DNA of 34,608 bases from DATIHT01 sp035480415 (GTDB lineage Bacteria > Patescibacteriota > Microgenomatia > Curtissbacterales > GWA2-41-24). The stretch spans positions 1 through 34,608 of the forward strand of contig DATIHT010000069.1 of the NCBI GenBank assembly GCA_035480415.1. Reading direction: 5' to 3'. The translations under genes and the position numbers were made by a program. A model generated the notes under the pieces. That model was not told where the DNA came from, did not search any database, and saw only the letters and a list, made by a program, of their open reading frames with translations. How positions within the stretch are numbered: the stretch's first letter is position 1; every line of letters starts with the position of its first letter. Positions 7,604 through 14,170 of the stretch are shown here, piece by piece.

Positions 7604-7763
7604 ATGATGATTTCACCTACTTGTGGCGCATGGCTTAGCGAATTTCTTCGGTAGTAGTCAGGTGGATGTCTAGCCATACTATACTGGACGTCGACTTCCA
7701 AAAACTTTTAAATGAAGCGAAGAAAAGGGGCTAAAACTTTTAAAGTGCAACCCAAGTAGGTCT
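7574..7763 (-). ncRNA. Candidate standalone structured RNA (about 190 nt), unassigned
   Basis: In the gap between two genes the minus strand has a promoter (TTTAAA 7798-7793, 17-nt spacer, TATTAT 7775-7770). A predicted start near 7763 is followed by a closing helix of 9 bp (ACCTACTTG 7761-7753 with CAAGTAGGT 7623-7615), inner helices (TATGGCTAG with CTAAGCCAT; CGAA-GAAA-TTCG with a GAAA loop) and a strong intrinsic terminator at 7603-7574. No long ORF is present. It does not match the conserved words I know for tmRNA, RNase P or SRP RNA. Size and closed architecture are compatible with a 6S-like or lineage-specific RNA. It could instead be the 3' UTR of the LytR_C gene. Confidence 0.55.
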
Positions 7764-7871
7764 AGTTACATAATACCACTTTTGGTCAATCTTTTAAATT
7801 AAGTGAAGATTTATTTTGAGCGAAAAATGAAATTTTGAGCGGGAATCAGGAACCGATTAAAAATCGTGTTT
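7764..7871. other. Remainder of the M50-LytR_C intergenic gap
   Basis: Holds the promoter of the candidate RNA and two near-repeats of GAAAAATGAAATTTTGAGCG-like sequence, plus a small hairpin CGATT/AATCG (about 7850-7865). No gene is seen. Confidence 0.4.
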
Positions 7872-8417
7872 CTACTTGGTGCCGACAATTACCTGGATGT
7901 CTGCGGAATTTGAAGATTCGAGTGGATCACTGCTTGTAATTACCGAATATTTAGAAGAAAGATCGGCAGTTAACGCAGATTCAAAACTCTTGAATGATGT
8001 TTTAAACTTAAGAACTGTCTGAGTGTAAGTATTATCATCAGGAGCATTTCCAATTCCAATCACATTCCAGCCTTTTTGTTCCAAAAGATCTTTCATGGAA
8101 GAAGCAGCTCCTGTTACGCCACTACCATTTAGAACTTTAATGTTTGGTTCTTTTTTGTTGACAGAAGGCGAAGGCGAAGTCACTTCTAGCGGGCTTGGAC
8201 TGGAAAACACTGCAGTCTCCGGTGTTGGAGAAGCTTCCGAACTTCCCATTCTAAGGCTTGCAAACGGCCCAATGCCCTTAAAATAAGCAAACGCCAGTGC
8301 GCCGATGATAATCAAAATGATAAGAAGCCAAAGCCATTTTGCATTTTTCTCGCCAGATTCCTGATAAAGAGGACTGGATTGGGTGGGTGTTTGGTTTACT
8401 GTTTGCTGTTCGTCCAT
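7872..8417 (-). CDS. Membrane-anchored LytR_C-domain protein
   Basis: 181 residues: a cytoplasmic N-terminus (1-27), one transmembrane helix (WLWLLIILIIIGALAFAYF, about 29-47), a Ser/Pro linker (PTPETAVFSSPSPLEVTSP) and a C-terminal LytR_C-type domain starting IKVLNGSGVTGAASSMKDLL. That domain is the C-terminal module of LytR-CpsA-Psr envelope proteins; here it stands alone without the ligase domain. A role in the cell envelope is likely but not specific. The linker is typical of exported proteins. The start is ATG at 8417; no Shine-Dalgarno or nearby -10 box is evident, and a GATACAAT box lies about 40 nt upstream. Confidence 0.8.
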   Translation of the reverse strand: MDEQQTVNQTPTQSSPLYQESGEKNAKWLWLLIILIIIGALAFAYFKGIGPFASLRMGSSEASPTPETAVFSSPSPLEVTSPSPSVNKKEPNIKVLNGSGVTGAASSMKDLLEQKGWNVIGIGNAPDDNTYTQTVLKFKTSFKSFESALTADLSSKYSVITSSDPLESSNSADIQVIVGTK

Positions 8418-8472
8418 TTTGCGGTAAGCTCTGGGGCAAGAAAATTGAGCTCGGTGAAATTGTATCAGATTA

Positions 8473-8634
8473 AGTCAAGCCCCGCACCTTTTAGCTTTAA
8501 AAAAGACTTTTTGAAATCATTATTTTTTAAATTATTTGTAACTACAAAATAAATCTCATTCGTGGTCAGACTTTAATTAAAATAGACAATAAACATTTGA
8601 TTAAAAATAAAAAGCTAAAAAGGTGCGGGGCAAG
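8473..8634. mobile_element. MITE-like element with about 25-bp terminal inverted repeats
   Basis: CAAGCCCCGCACCTTTTAGC at the left end is mirrored by the right end (reverse complement CTTGCCCCGCACCTTTTTAG), and the match continues through GCTTT. The 110-nt centre is very A+T rich and has no ORF. The layout is that of a non-autonomous inverted-repeat element. No clear target duplication is seen. Confidence 0.75.
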
Positions 8635-8648
8635 CCCTACAAGAAAAA

Positions 8649-8684
8649 GGTACCAAAAGTGTCAAAGGTATCAAGAGTATCAAA
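8649..8684. repeat. Four degenerate 9-mer tandem repeats
   Basis: GGTACCAAA, AGTGTCAAA, GGTATCAAG, AGTATCAAA in perfect 9-nt phase, between the inverted-repeat element and tRNA-Thr. The whole gap 8418-8736 holds only this, the element above and A+T-rich sequence. Confidence 0.7.
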
Positions 8685-8736
8685 AGCTAGAGTCAATTGC
8701 CCATACAATCTATTTAGGTTAAAATTACACTAAATT

Positions 8737-8808
8737 GCCGAGATGGCGCAGCGGTAGCGCAATCGTTTTGTAAACGATAGGTCGTGGGTTCGAATCCCAC
8801 TCTCGGCT
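8737..8808 (+). tRNA. tRNA-Thr (anticodon UGU)
   Basis: Cloverleaf: acceptor GCCGAGA/TCTCGGC, anticodon stem ATCGT/ACGAT with loop TTTGTAA (anticodon TGT), T-loop GTTCGAAT. Discriminator U; CCA is not encoded (CA follows). Confidence 0.95.
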
Positions 8809-8866
8809 CAGCCTAAACCTGATCCCTATATTTACTTTCGGTTTTTCTTCGGGTAAACTAATTTAT

Positions 8867-9511
8867 GTGCGTTACGACTTTTTTGATAGCCTAGATTATA
8901 AAAAGAAACAAGCAAAAATAGCCCAGTTAAACTGGACAAAAGGCTTATACTCTTCATTACTAAAAAAGGAGGAGCGAAATTGCAAAAATTTACACTGTAA
9001 GAAAATTTTCATCGTTCATCCAAGCGATAGACAAAAATACTGTAGCAAGAATTGTTGGAATATTGTTAAGAGAAACTATGTATCAAAAACTCATCCCATA
9101 TGTATAGTTTGCAGTAAGACAATTAATCAAAGAGGAGCATCAAAGTTTTGTTCAAATAAATGTCAGGCGAGAAAAAATTATAACGAATATATTATTAGGT
9201 GGCAGAACGGTATGGAAAATGGCGTAATAGGTGTTACTACTCAAGTCCTGTCGAACCCCATTAAACGCTACATTAAAGAAAAATATGGTACAAAATGTTC
9301 ATTATGCGGTTGGAGTAAAAAACACCCAACAACAAATGTCGTACCACTAGAAATAGATCACATAGACGGAAATTCTAATAACAATAAAGAAGAAAACTTA
9401 AGGCTTATATGCCCAAATTGCCATGCTCTAACCAGCACATTTAAAAACCTTAACAAAGGACATGGCAGAAGCTGGCGATTAAAAACTTCAAACACTTTCC
9501 TGCAAAATTAG
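8867..9511 (+). CDS. HNH endonuclease between tRNA genes
   Basis: 214 residues. Two treble-clef-like Cys pairs in the N-terminal half (CKNLHCKK...CSKNC; CIVCSKT...CSNKC) are followed by a C-terminal HNH domain: CSLCGW, then EIDHIDGNSNNNKEENLRLICPNCHALT, with the ligand/catalytic His of DHIDG, the Asn pair and the CPNCH metal site. This is the architecture of HNH nucleases of mobile or homing type. The start is GTG 8867, set by TAAACT (8854-8859) ending 7 nt upstream, so probably leaderless. The gene is more A+T-rich than its neighbours, has AGA/ATA-rich codons and lies between tRNA-Thr and tRNA-Tyr, so it may be an acquired free-standing homing-type nuclease. Target unknown. Confidence 0.85.
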   Translation: MRYDFFDSLDYKKKQAKIAQLNWTKGLYSSLLKKEERNCKNLHCKKIFIVHPSDRQKYCSKNCWNIVKRNYVSKTHPICIVCSKTINQRGASKFCSNKCQARKNYNEYIIRWQNGMENGVIGVTTQVLSNPIKRYIKEKYGTKCSLCGWSKKHPTTNVVPLEIDHIDGNSNNNKEENLRLICPNCHALTSTFKNLNKGHGRSWRLKTSNTFLQN

Positions 9512-9538
9512 CAATATTTCTATATAATTAGTACCTGA

Positions 9539-9623
9539 GCTGCGGTGCTAGAGTGGACAAATAGATTGGTCTGTAAAACCAACGCCCGTAAGGGCTACGA
9601 AGGTTCGAATCCTTCCCGCAGCA
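9539..9623 (+). tRNA. tRNA-Tyr (anticodon GUA)
   Basis: Acceptor GCTGCGG/CCGCAGC, anticodon loop CTGTAAA (anticodon GTA), long variable arm CGCCCGTAAGGGC as in bacterial tRNA-Tyr, T-loop GTTCGAAT, discriminator A, CCA not encoded. Confidence 0.95.
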
Positions 9624-9630
9624 CTCCCCG

Positions 9631-9705
9631 GCCGGCATGGCTCAGTGGTAGAGCGAGTCATTGGTAATGACTAGATCGTGGGTCCGATTCCCACTGCCGG
9701 CTCCA
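9631..9705 (+). tRNA. tRNA-Thr (anticodon GGU)
   Basis: Acceptor GCCGGCA/TGCCGGC, anticodon loop TTGGTAA (anticodon GGT). Discriminator U followed by an encoded CCA, unlike the two preceding tRNAs. T-loop is GTCCGATT. Confidence 0.95.
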
Positions 9706-9749
9706 TAATGCTTGCTAAACATATAATCAATTAGTTAAACTACACAACA

Positions 9750-9914
9750 ATGGCCAAACCAAAAAGAACTATGTTCCAGCTTGAATGTACAGTTTGTAAA
9801 AACCGCAACTACACAACGGCCAAAAATCCGGAAAACAGCAAAGACAAATTAATCTTCAAAAAATTCTGCAAGCATTGTCGCAAGGTAACTGAGCATAAGG
9901 AAGTTAAGATCTAG
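9750..9914 (+). CDS. rpmG: 50S ribosomal protein L33
   Basis: 54 residues, MAKPKRTMFQLECTVCKNRN through HCRKVTEHKEVKI, full L33 length. The CTVC and CKHC pairs mark the zinc-binding form. A TAAACT box (9736-9741) ends 8 nt before ATG, with TTGCTA 18 nt further upstream, so the message is probably leaderless. It follows the Tyr/Thr tRNA pair, resembling the usual tRNA-rpmG-tRNA(Trp)-secE neighbourhood, which here is broken up. A second copy of its last 14 codons lies downstream at 9998-10042. Confidence 0.93.
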   Translation: MAKPKRTMFQLECTVCKNRNYTTAKNPENSKDKLIFKKFCKHCRKVTEHKEVKI

Positions 9915-9928
9915 CGCGACAATGCGCG

Positions 9929-9997
9929 CCCCTCAAAAACGCTCCATGAGCCGTATTCGAATAGAATTGAAAAGGCGAATGGTAAGTTTAGTGGGGC
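9929..9997. repeat. Hairpin between rpmG and its duplicated tail
   Basis: GCCCC/GGGGC arms bracket an inner stem CCAT-GA-GCC / GGC-GA-ATGG. The spacer 9915-9997 has no L33-like translation in any frame. Confidence 0.5.
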
Positions 9998-10042
9998 AAA
10001 CACTGCAGAAAAGTCACCGAACACAAAGAAGTAAAAATATAG
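9998..10042 (+). pseudogene. Second, truncated copy of the L33 C-terminus
   Basis: In frame this encodes KHCRKVTEHKEVKI and a stop, identical to the last 14 residues of rpmG. 13 of the 14 codons differ from rpmG, all synonymously (for example AAG/AAA, CGC/AGA, ATC/ATA). There is no start or N-terminal part. This is a remnant of a diverged L33 gene and not a recent tandem copy. Confidence 0.85.
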
Positions 10043-10092
10043 CAACTAGCCACTAGTGCCTAGTGCTTAGTAAGTGTTGTATAGTTGAATTA

Positions 10093-10659
10093 ATGCCCTT
10101 CCGTAAGGATTATAGATCATGGATTCTAGATGTTAGAAAAAAATCCAAAATCCAAAATCTAACATCCAAAATCTTCAAAGCGAAACAAGGCTTCACCCTC
10201 ATAGAGCTAATGATAACCATCACCTTAATCGCCGTTCTTTCTTCTGTTGGCTATTTTAATTACAAAAGCGCACAACAACGCGGGCGAGACCTAAGAAGAA
10301 AACAGGATTTCTCCCTCATAAAATCCGCACTTCTTTCCTACTATCAAGACAATGGTTTATATCCGGCAACTTGCAGCGCTTCGGGTTGTGCCGCCGACGG
10401 AACAACAACCTGGATACCAGGCATTGGCGGTACCAGTTATGCAAGGCAGTTACCAAACGACCCGCAAGGTACAAATGGAAACTGCACAGCGGGCGGCGGA
10501 TATTGCTACATGGCACCTGCAGACCAATCCAGCTTTACCCTTTGGACTACTTTGGAAAATACAAGTGACGCACAGAGATATAACGGAAATGATGCAACGT
10601 GTACTCAGACACCACCGACAGGAAGCACATTTAATTACTGCATGGAATCCCCGAAGTAA
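10093..10659 (+). CDS. Type IV prepilin-like protein
   Basis: 188 residues. The class III signal is KQGFTLIELMITITLIAVLSSVGYF: cleavage after the Gly and N-methylation of Phe, with Glu at +5, expected of a pilin or pseudopilin. The globular part is Gly/Thr-rich with six Cys (for example CSASGC) and fits a pilin head domain. The start ATG 10093 is favoured because TATAGT (10080-10085) ends 7 nt upstream; the open frame reaches GTG 10063. The leader of about 33 residues is long, and its DVRKKSKIQNLTSKIF portion is encoded by text-like repeats (ATCCAAAATC). Possible roles are adhesion or DNA uptake; no pilus assembly genes are nearby. Confidence 0.88.
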   Translation: MPFRKDYRSWILDVRKKSKIQNLTSKIFKAKQGFTLIELMITITLIAVLSSVGYFNYKSAQQRGRDLRRKQDFSLIKSALLSYYQDNGLYPATCSASGCAADGTTTWIPGIGGTSYARQLPNDPQGTNGNCTAGGGYCYMAPADQSSFTLWTTLENTSDAQRYNGNDATCTQTPPTGSTFNYCMESPK

Positions 10660-10697
10660 AAGAGTATCAACAAACTTCCAAAATGGGTCTAAATATG

Positions 10698-10768
10698 CAC
10701 GGGTGGAAGGAATCGAACCCTCGTTATCGGTTTTGGAGACCGAAGTCCTACCACTGAACGACACCCGT
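10698..10768 (-). tRNA. tRNA-Trp (anticodon CCA)
   Basis: On the minus strand acceptor ACGGGTG/CACCCGT, anticodon loop CTCCAAA (anticodon CCA), T-loop TTCGATT, discriminator G as typical of tRNA-Trp. CCA is not encoded. Confidence 0.95.
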
Positions 10769-10795
10769 AAGTGCGTTAATTATACTAAATTTTTA

Positions 10796-12010
10796 TTAGG
10801 GTTTTTGAGAAGCCGAAGAAAGTGCCGGAACTTGCTGTTTGTAGTCGCGAAAAGCAACAGCAGCAGCAGCAATTAAATACAGATAATCTTGAGACGAGTC
10901 CCTTTTCGTCTGAGATGCAACCATTTTGTACACTTTATCCCCATTATCACTTAGGAGTTTATGCGCATCTAAGCTATTTTGTTGCATAAATTCTCGGTAG
11001 CTCCCTTCAACCGGGCCGCCATACATATCGATAATCTCCTGTAACCCTCCTCTTCCGTCATGCCACTCCCAAAACGCCATTCCCCAATTCTTCCAATATT
11101 TATAAGCCGTTCTCACTTCTATTCCTGCAACAACCAAGCTCTTCTCGATATTGTACCTATCGTCCTTTTCATCATTTGTAATTACCATGTTATGATCTTT
11201 AGCCATAGTGTCTCCGATCTGCACCAGTCCTTTGTACGAACTATCCGGATACCCGGCCATTCTATTTGCCTGACTTTCCTGAATTATCTTCCCAAAAAGT
11301 AAAGCCGCCACAGCAGGTGGCATTTCCGGCAAGTCTTTTGTCTTTGGATTTTCAGGATCTACATACACCGCTGCTTTAGCCACAGCACTTTCATAAGCCC
11401 TTAATTTTTCCAACTCTTCGGGGGCAATCTTTTTTCCTAACATTCTAAATCTTTCCTTTATAACAGGTTCCAGCTCATCCATCGAAGAAAACGGAAAGGC
11501 TGCTTTCAACATTTCTGACCTCGGCACTAGTTTTTCCTGCTTTTTTGGCTCTGGCGCTGGTGGAGGTGTTTCAACGACAGGTGCTTGCGGCAAAGGGTCA
11601 CCAAACGATCCGCCTTTAACCTCACCAGATCCACTTCCAGTATCCTGCGGCCCCCCCATTACCGGCTTTTTCAGAATTCCGGGTAAAATAAGCGCTGCTC
11701 CAAAATATGTAAGTATTTTCTTTATCTTGCCAATTGACTCTCTTTTGGAATCATCTTCCTGCTTCATTAAAACCACACCACCCCTTTTACCTTTATTTTT
11801 TTCAGCAAGCTTTTCATTCACTGTAAGGACTTGTGGTTGAAACGGCCTGGTATCCGGAACTACTTGTTTTGACACATTTTGCCTGCGATCCTCAAGAAAG
11901 CTTTTTCGTCGATGCTGAGAAGCTTCGAAGCTCTCGCGAACAACCCCAGGGCCTTTTCTATGTGCGGCTCTTGCTTTTATTCCTTCTGCTATTATTGGAC
12001 CATCGGACAT
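10796..12010 (-). CDS. Membrane-anchored lytic-transglycosylase-like protein
   Basis: 404 residues from ATG 12010. A basic cytoplasmic region of about 95 residues is followed by one transmembrane helix (KILTYFGAALILPGIL), a Gly/Ser and Pro-rich linker (PPPAPEP) and a C-terminal domain. That domain holds IIQESQANRMAGYPDSSYKG followed by LVQIGDTMAK, matching the SLT lysozyme-fold pattern in which the Glu of ES is catalytic and G-L-x-Q follows. It probably cleaves or senses peptidoglycan outside the membrane. The family call is from motif only. The start is supported by TACACT ending 6 nt before ATG with TTGGCA 18 nt upstream; the open frame reaches a TTG at 12052. Its promoter overlaps that of the divergent M24 gene. 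Confidence 0.72.
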   Translation of the reverse strand: MSDGPIIAEGIKARAAHRKGPGVVRESFEASQHRRKSFLEDRRQNVSKQVVPDTRPFQPQVLTVNEKLAEKNKGKRGGVVLMKQEDDSKRESIGKIKKILTYFGAALILPGILKKPVMGGPQDTGSGSGEVKGGSFGDPLPQAPVVETPPPAPEPKKQEKLVPRSEMLKAAFPFSSMDELEPVIKERFRMLGKKIAPEELEKLRAYESAVAKAAVYVDPENPKTKDLPEMPPAVAALLFGKIIQESQANRMAGYPDSSYKGLVQIGDTMAKDHNMVITNDEKDDRYNIEKSLVVAGIEVRTAYKYWKNWGMAFWEWHDGRGGLQEIIDMYGGPVEGSYREFMQQNSLDAHKLLSDNGDKVYKMVASQTKRDSSQDYLYLIAAAAVAFRDYKQQVPALSSASQKP

Positions 12011-12075
12011 AATTCCAGTGTAACGGCTCCTGGACTCAATTGCCAAGCACAAAAATTGCAGATAAAATAGTCGAG
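12011..12075. promoter_or_regulatory. Divergent promoter pair sharing one -35 box
   Basis: Plus: TTGCCA 12040-12045, 17 nt, TAAAAT 12063-12068, 7 nt, ATG 12076. Minus: TTGGCA 12046-12041, 18 nt, TACACT 12022-12017, 6 nt, ATG 12010. The two -35 boxes are the same five base pairs read on opposite strands, so polymerase binding should be mutually exclusive. Both transcripts would begin at the start codon. Confidence 0.72.
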
Positions 12076-13158
12076 ATGAATTCGAACATATCCAAGTTTG
12101 GGAAAATTCTAAAAGACAGGAACCTGCAAGGTTTCATCGTTACTAATCCGGTAAACATTTTTTACCTTTGCACTTTCCGTGGTATTTCTCAAACAGAACG
12201 CGAATCATTTTTAGTTTTTAATCCGAGTGCAACACTAATCGCTCCTCGTCTGTATCAAAAAGAAGCAAAGTCGCTTGCTACTAAAGACCTGTCTATTTTC
12301 ATCGCCAGAGAAAGAAACGAGCTTTGGGAAAAAGTTAAAGAATTACTAGCAAATAAAAAATGTGGTTTTGAACAAGACAACTTAACCTTTGGTGAATACC
12401 AAACTCTGGCAGGGCAGGACCCTGATCAGGGACTGACCCTGGTACCTTGCGAAAACCTGATTGAAAACATGCGGATGATAAAAACACAAGACGAGATTGA
12501 GAAAATTGAAAAAGCACAGCTGATTTCCCAGAAAGCCTTTGATGAAATTATAAAAACCATAAAGGCCGGCCAAACAGAAGAAGAGATTTCAGAGCGTCTT
12601 AAAACAATTATCAGAAAACTTGGCGGTGAAGGTTTGGCATTTGAATCTATCATTGCCTCCGGACCAAATTCTGGCGTTCCTCATCACATAACAGGGAAAC
12701 GCAAAATAAAAAATGGCGATATTTTGCTTTTTGATTTCGGTGCCAAATTCCAAAATTATCATGCCGATTTATCCAGAACTGTCTTCGTTGGGAAAGCAAA
12801 AGATGAACATAAGAATATTTTCTGGCATGTTCAAAAAGCCCAAGCGAAAGCACTAAAACAAATTAAGACAAAGACAAAGACAAACGAAGCTTTCAACTTC
12901 GCAAACAATCACTTTGTAGATTTAAAACTGGAAGAATTCTTCACACATGGACTAGGTCATGGAATCGGTTTGGAAATTCACGAGCCACCTTATCTTCGCG
13001 CCACAACCAATGAGCCACTTTTAGAAAATATGGTTTTTTCGATAGAGCCTGGTCTTTACTTCGATTGGGGCGGAGTGAGAATCGAAGACTTAGTGGTAAT
13101 AAAAAACGGAAGAGCAAAAGTTTTGGGCAAAACTCAGGACGAGATAATAGAAATCTAA
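12076..13158 (+). CDS. M24 family Xaa-Pro peptidase
   Basis: 360 residues. The N-terminal creatinase-like domain (LQGFIVTNPVNIFYLCTFRG) is followed by the pita-bread catalytic domain with all five metal ligands visible: Asp in LLFDFGAKF, Asp in YHADLSRTV, His in GLGHGIGLEIHE, Glu in FSIEPGLYF and Glu in VRIEDLVV. It removes the N-terminal residue before proline, in the cytosol. PepP or PepQ type cannot be settled. The start at 12076 is chosen from the leaderless promoter; the open frame begins at 12040. Residues around GQDPDQGLTLV are encoded by a decayed palindrome (12410-12441) of the type found in priA. Confidence 0.93.
   Translation: MNSNISKFGKILKDRNLQGFIVTNPVNIFYLCTFRGISQTERESFLVFNPSATLIAPRLYQKEAKSLATKDLSIFIARERNELWEKVKELLANKKCGFEQDNLTFGEYQTLAGQDPDQGLTLVPCENLIENMRMIKTQDEIEKIEKAQLISQKAFDEIIKTIKAGQTEEEISERLKTIIRKLGGEGLAFESIIASGPNSGVPHHITGKRKIKNGDILLFDFGAKFQNYHADLSRTVFVGKAKDEHKNIFWHVQKAQAKALKQIKTKTKTNEAFNFANNHFVDLKLEEFFTHGLGHGIGLEIHEPPYLRATTNEPLLENMVFSIEPGLYFDWGGVRIEDLVVIKNGRAKVLGKTQDEIIEI
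12410..12441. repeat. Decayed palindromic element inside the M24 gene
   Basis: CAGGGCAGGACCCTG, AT, CAGGGACTGACCCTG: the same layout as the priA element at 4334-4366 with mismatches in the centre. It keeps the frame and encodes QDPDQGLTL. Confidence 0.7.
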
Positions 13159-13171
13159 CACCACAGAATCA

Positions 13172-13206
13172 AGGACGCACCTCTCGCTACGCTCGAGGAA
13201 CGTCCT
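13172..13206. repeat. Intergenic double-stem palindrome, copy 1
   Basis: AGGACG ... CGTCCT outer stem, CCTC ... GAGG inner stem, centre TCGCTACGCTC. Lies in the convergent gap after the M24 gene. Confidence 0.85.
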
Positions 13207-13219
13207 GAGGGAAAGGTTA

Positions 13220-13600
13220 TTAAACCAGCTCTCGGTCAATCACCCACACAATTAAAAGCCCGATAGCAATTGAAATTAACGGGTTCGAAATTCCGGGGGT
13301 TTTATTTATAAAGGTTTGCAAACCTGTCCAAATTAAAATTACTGAAACCAGGGTAACAAATGAATATAAAAGTTTATGTTTACCGAAGCGTTTAACAATA
13401 CCCAGCCTAACAAATTTAGCGTGGTATGCCGGCGCGGCACCAAAAGCGACTTTAACTCCACCCATTGTCTTCAGTAGCATGCTTTGGCTTTTCAGAATCC
13501 TGTCTTCCTTTTGAGATATCTTCTCCTCTAGCTTTTTAATCTCACCCTCCTCTGATACAACTCTTTTTTCGAGTCTCTCGATCTTCTTAACTTTATCCAT
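13220..13600 (-). CDS. Small coiled-coil membrane protein, unknown function
   Basis: 126 residues. Residues 1-45 are charged and heptad-like (KIERLEKRVVSEEGEIKKLEEKISQKEDRIL), predicted coiled coil. Two hydrophobic segments follow: LLYSFVTLVSVILIWTGL and NPLISIAIGLLIVWVI. I do not recognise a family. A textbook TATAAT with upstream TG (13612-13607) ends 6 nt before ATG 13600, so it is a real, probably leaderless gene. Two tandem stops end it. It lies between two intergenic palindromes. Confidence 0.7.
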   Translation of the reverse strand: MDKVKKIERLEKRVVSEEGEIKKLEEKISQKEDRILKSQSMLLKTMGGVKVAFGAAPAYHAKFVRLGIVKRFGKHKLLYSFVTLVSVILIWTGLQTFINKTPGISNPLISIAIGLLIVWVIDRELV

Positions 13601-13630
13601 AATTTAATTATACATAAGAAGACACGTTAA

Positions 13631-13665
13631 AGGACGCACCTCATCCTTCGGACGAGGAACGTCCT
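13631..13665. repeat. Intergenic double-stem palindrome, copy 2
   Basis: AGGACG/CGTCCT outer stem, CCTCATCC/GGACGAGG inner stem with loop TTC. Flanked by TTTTT on the plus side and by A-rich DNA on the other, so it may also terminate the RRM gene transcript. Confidence 0.85.
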
Positions 13666-13692
13666 TTTTGGGCAGGATTTCCAAAACTTGAA

Positions 13693-13956
13693 TTAGTTGT
13701 CTCTTGGAGCTTGAGGTCTTGCTTCTGAAACAAAAATCTTTCGTCCGTCTAATTCTTGACCGTTCAAAGTATCAATTGCTTTTTTAGCATCTTCCTCTGT
13801 TGCCATTTCGACAAACCCAAATCCTCGGGATCTACCTGTCATTTTGTCCATTACAACGTTTGCAGAGACAACTTGACCTGCTTTTGCGAAAAAATCACGA
13901 AGCTGGTCGTCTGTAGTTGAAAAAGGCAAACTACCAACAAATAATTTTGCTGCCAT
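13693..13956 (-). CDS. RRM-domain RNA-binding protein
   Basis: 87 residues, a single RNA-recognition motif with nothing added. RNP2 is KLFVGSLPF (residues 4-12) and RNP1 is RGFGFVEM (about 44-51), with the aromatic residues that stack on RNA. Bacterial proteins of this size are glycine-poor relatives of cyanobacterial Rbp proteins and are often cold-responsive; that role is inference. It has a good Shine-Dalgarno (AAAGGAGAG) about 10 nt before ATG, in contrast to the many leaderless genes around it, so it is expected to carry a 5' UTR. Confidence 0.95.
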   Translation of the reverse strand: MAAKLFVGSLPFSTTDDQLRDFFAKAGQVVSANVVMDKMTGRSRGFGFVEMATEEDAKKAIDTLNGQELDGRKIFVSEARPQAPRDN

Positions 13957-14012
13957 TAAAATTCACTCTCCTTTCTGTTTAAAAAATAAAGTCAAATTAA
14001 GTCCAAGATTCA

Positions 14013-14047
14013 AGGACGCACCTCTCGCTTCGCTCGAGAAACGTCCT
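14013..14047. repeat. Intergenic double-stem palindrome, copy 3
   Basis: AGGACG ... CGTCCT outer stem and CCTC ... inner stem closed by TTC; the right inner arm is GAGA instead of GAGG. TTTTT follows on the plus strand. Located in the 213-nt gap upstream of the RRM gene. Confidence 0.82.
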
Positions 14048-14170
14048 TTTTGGTGGGAATTCTGTTTTAACATTAATTATGAAAAATTTGCATGAAATTG
14101 CGCGAGATGAATAACGGGGTTTAAAACTTTCTTGATTTAAATTGTATATATATTATAGGATTTTGTCAAA

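Noticed and set aside
7574..7763. tmRNA or RNase P RNA
   Set aside because: No tag-peptide frame ending in Ala-Ala, no tRNA-like ends, and no GAGGAAAGTCC-type conserved core.
9922..10056. 44-codon basic ORF (MRAPQKRSMSRIRIELKRR...) after rpmG
   Set aside because: It lies across the hairpin and the L33 tail in a different frame, with no ribosome site or promoter box; the L33 tail frame explains the sequence better.
10352..10876. Overlapping plus ORF of 174 codons across the prepilin and tRNA-Trp
   Set aside because: Runs through a tRNA gene and the end of another gene in an alternative frame; no family features.
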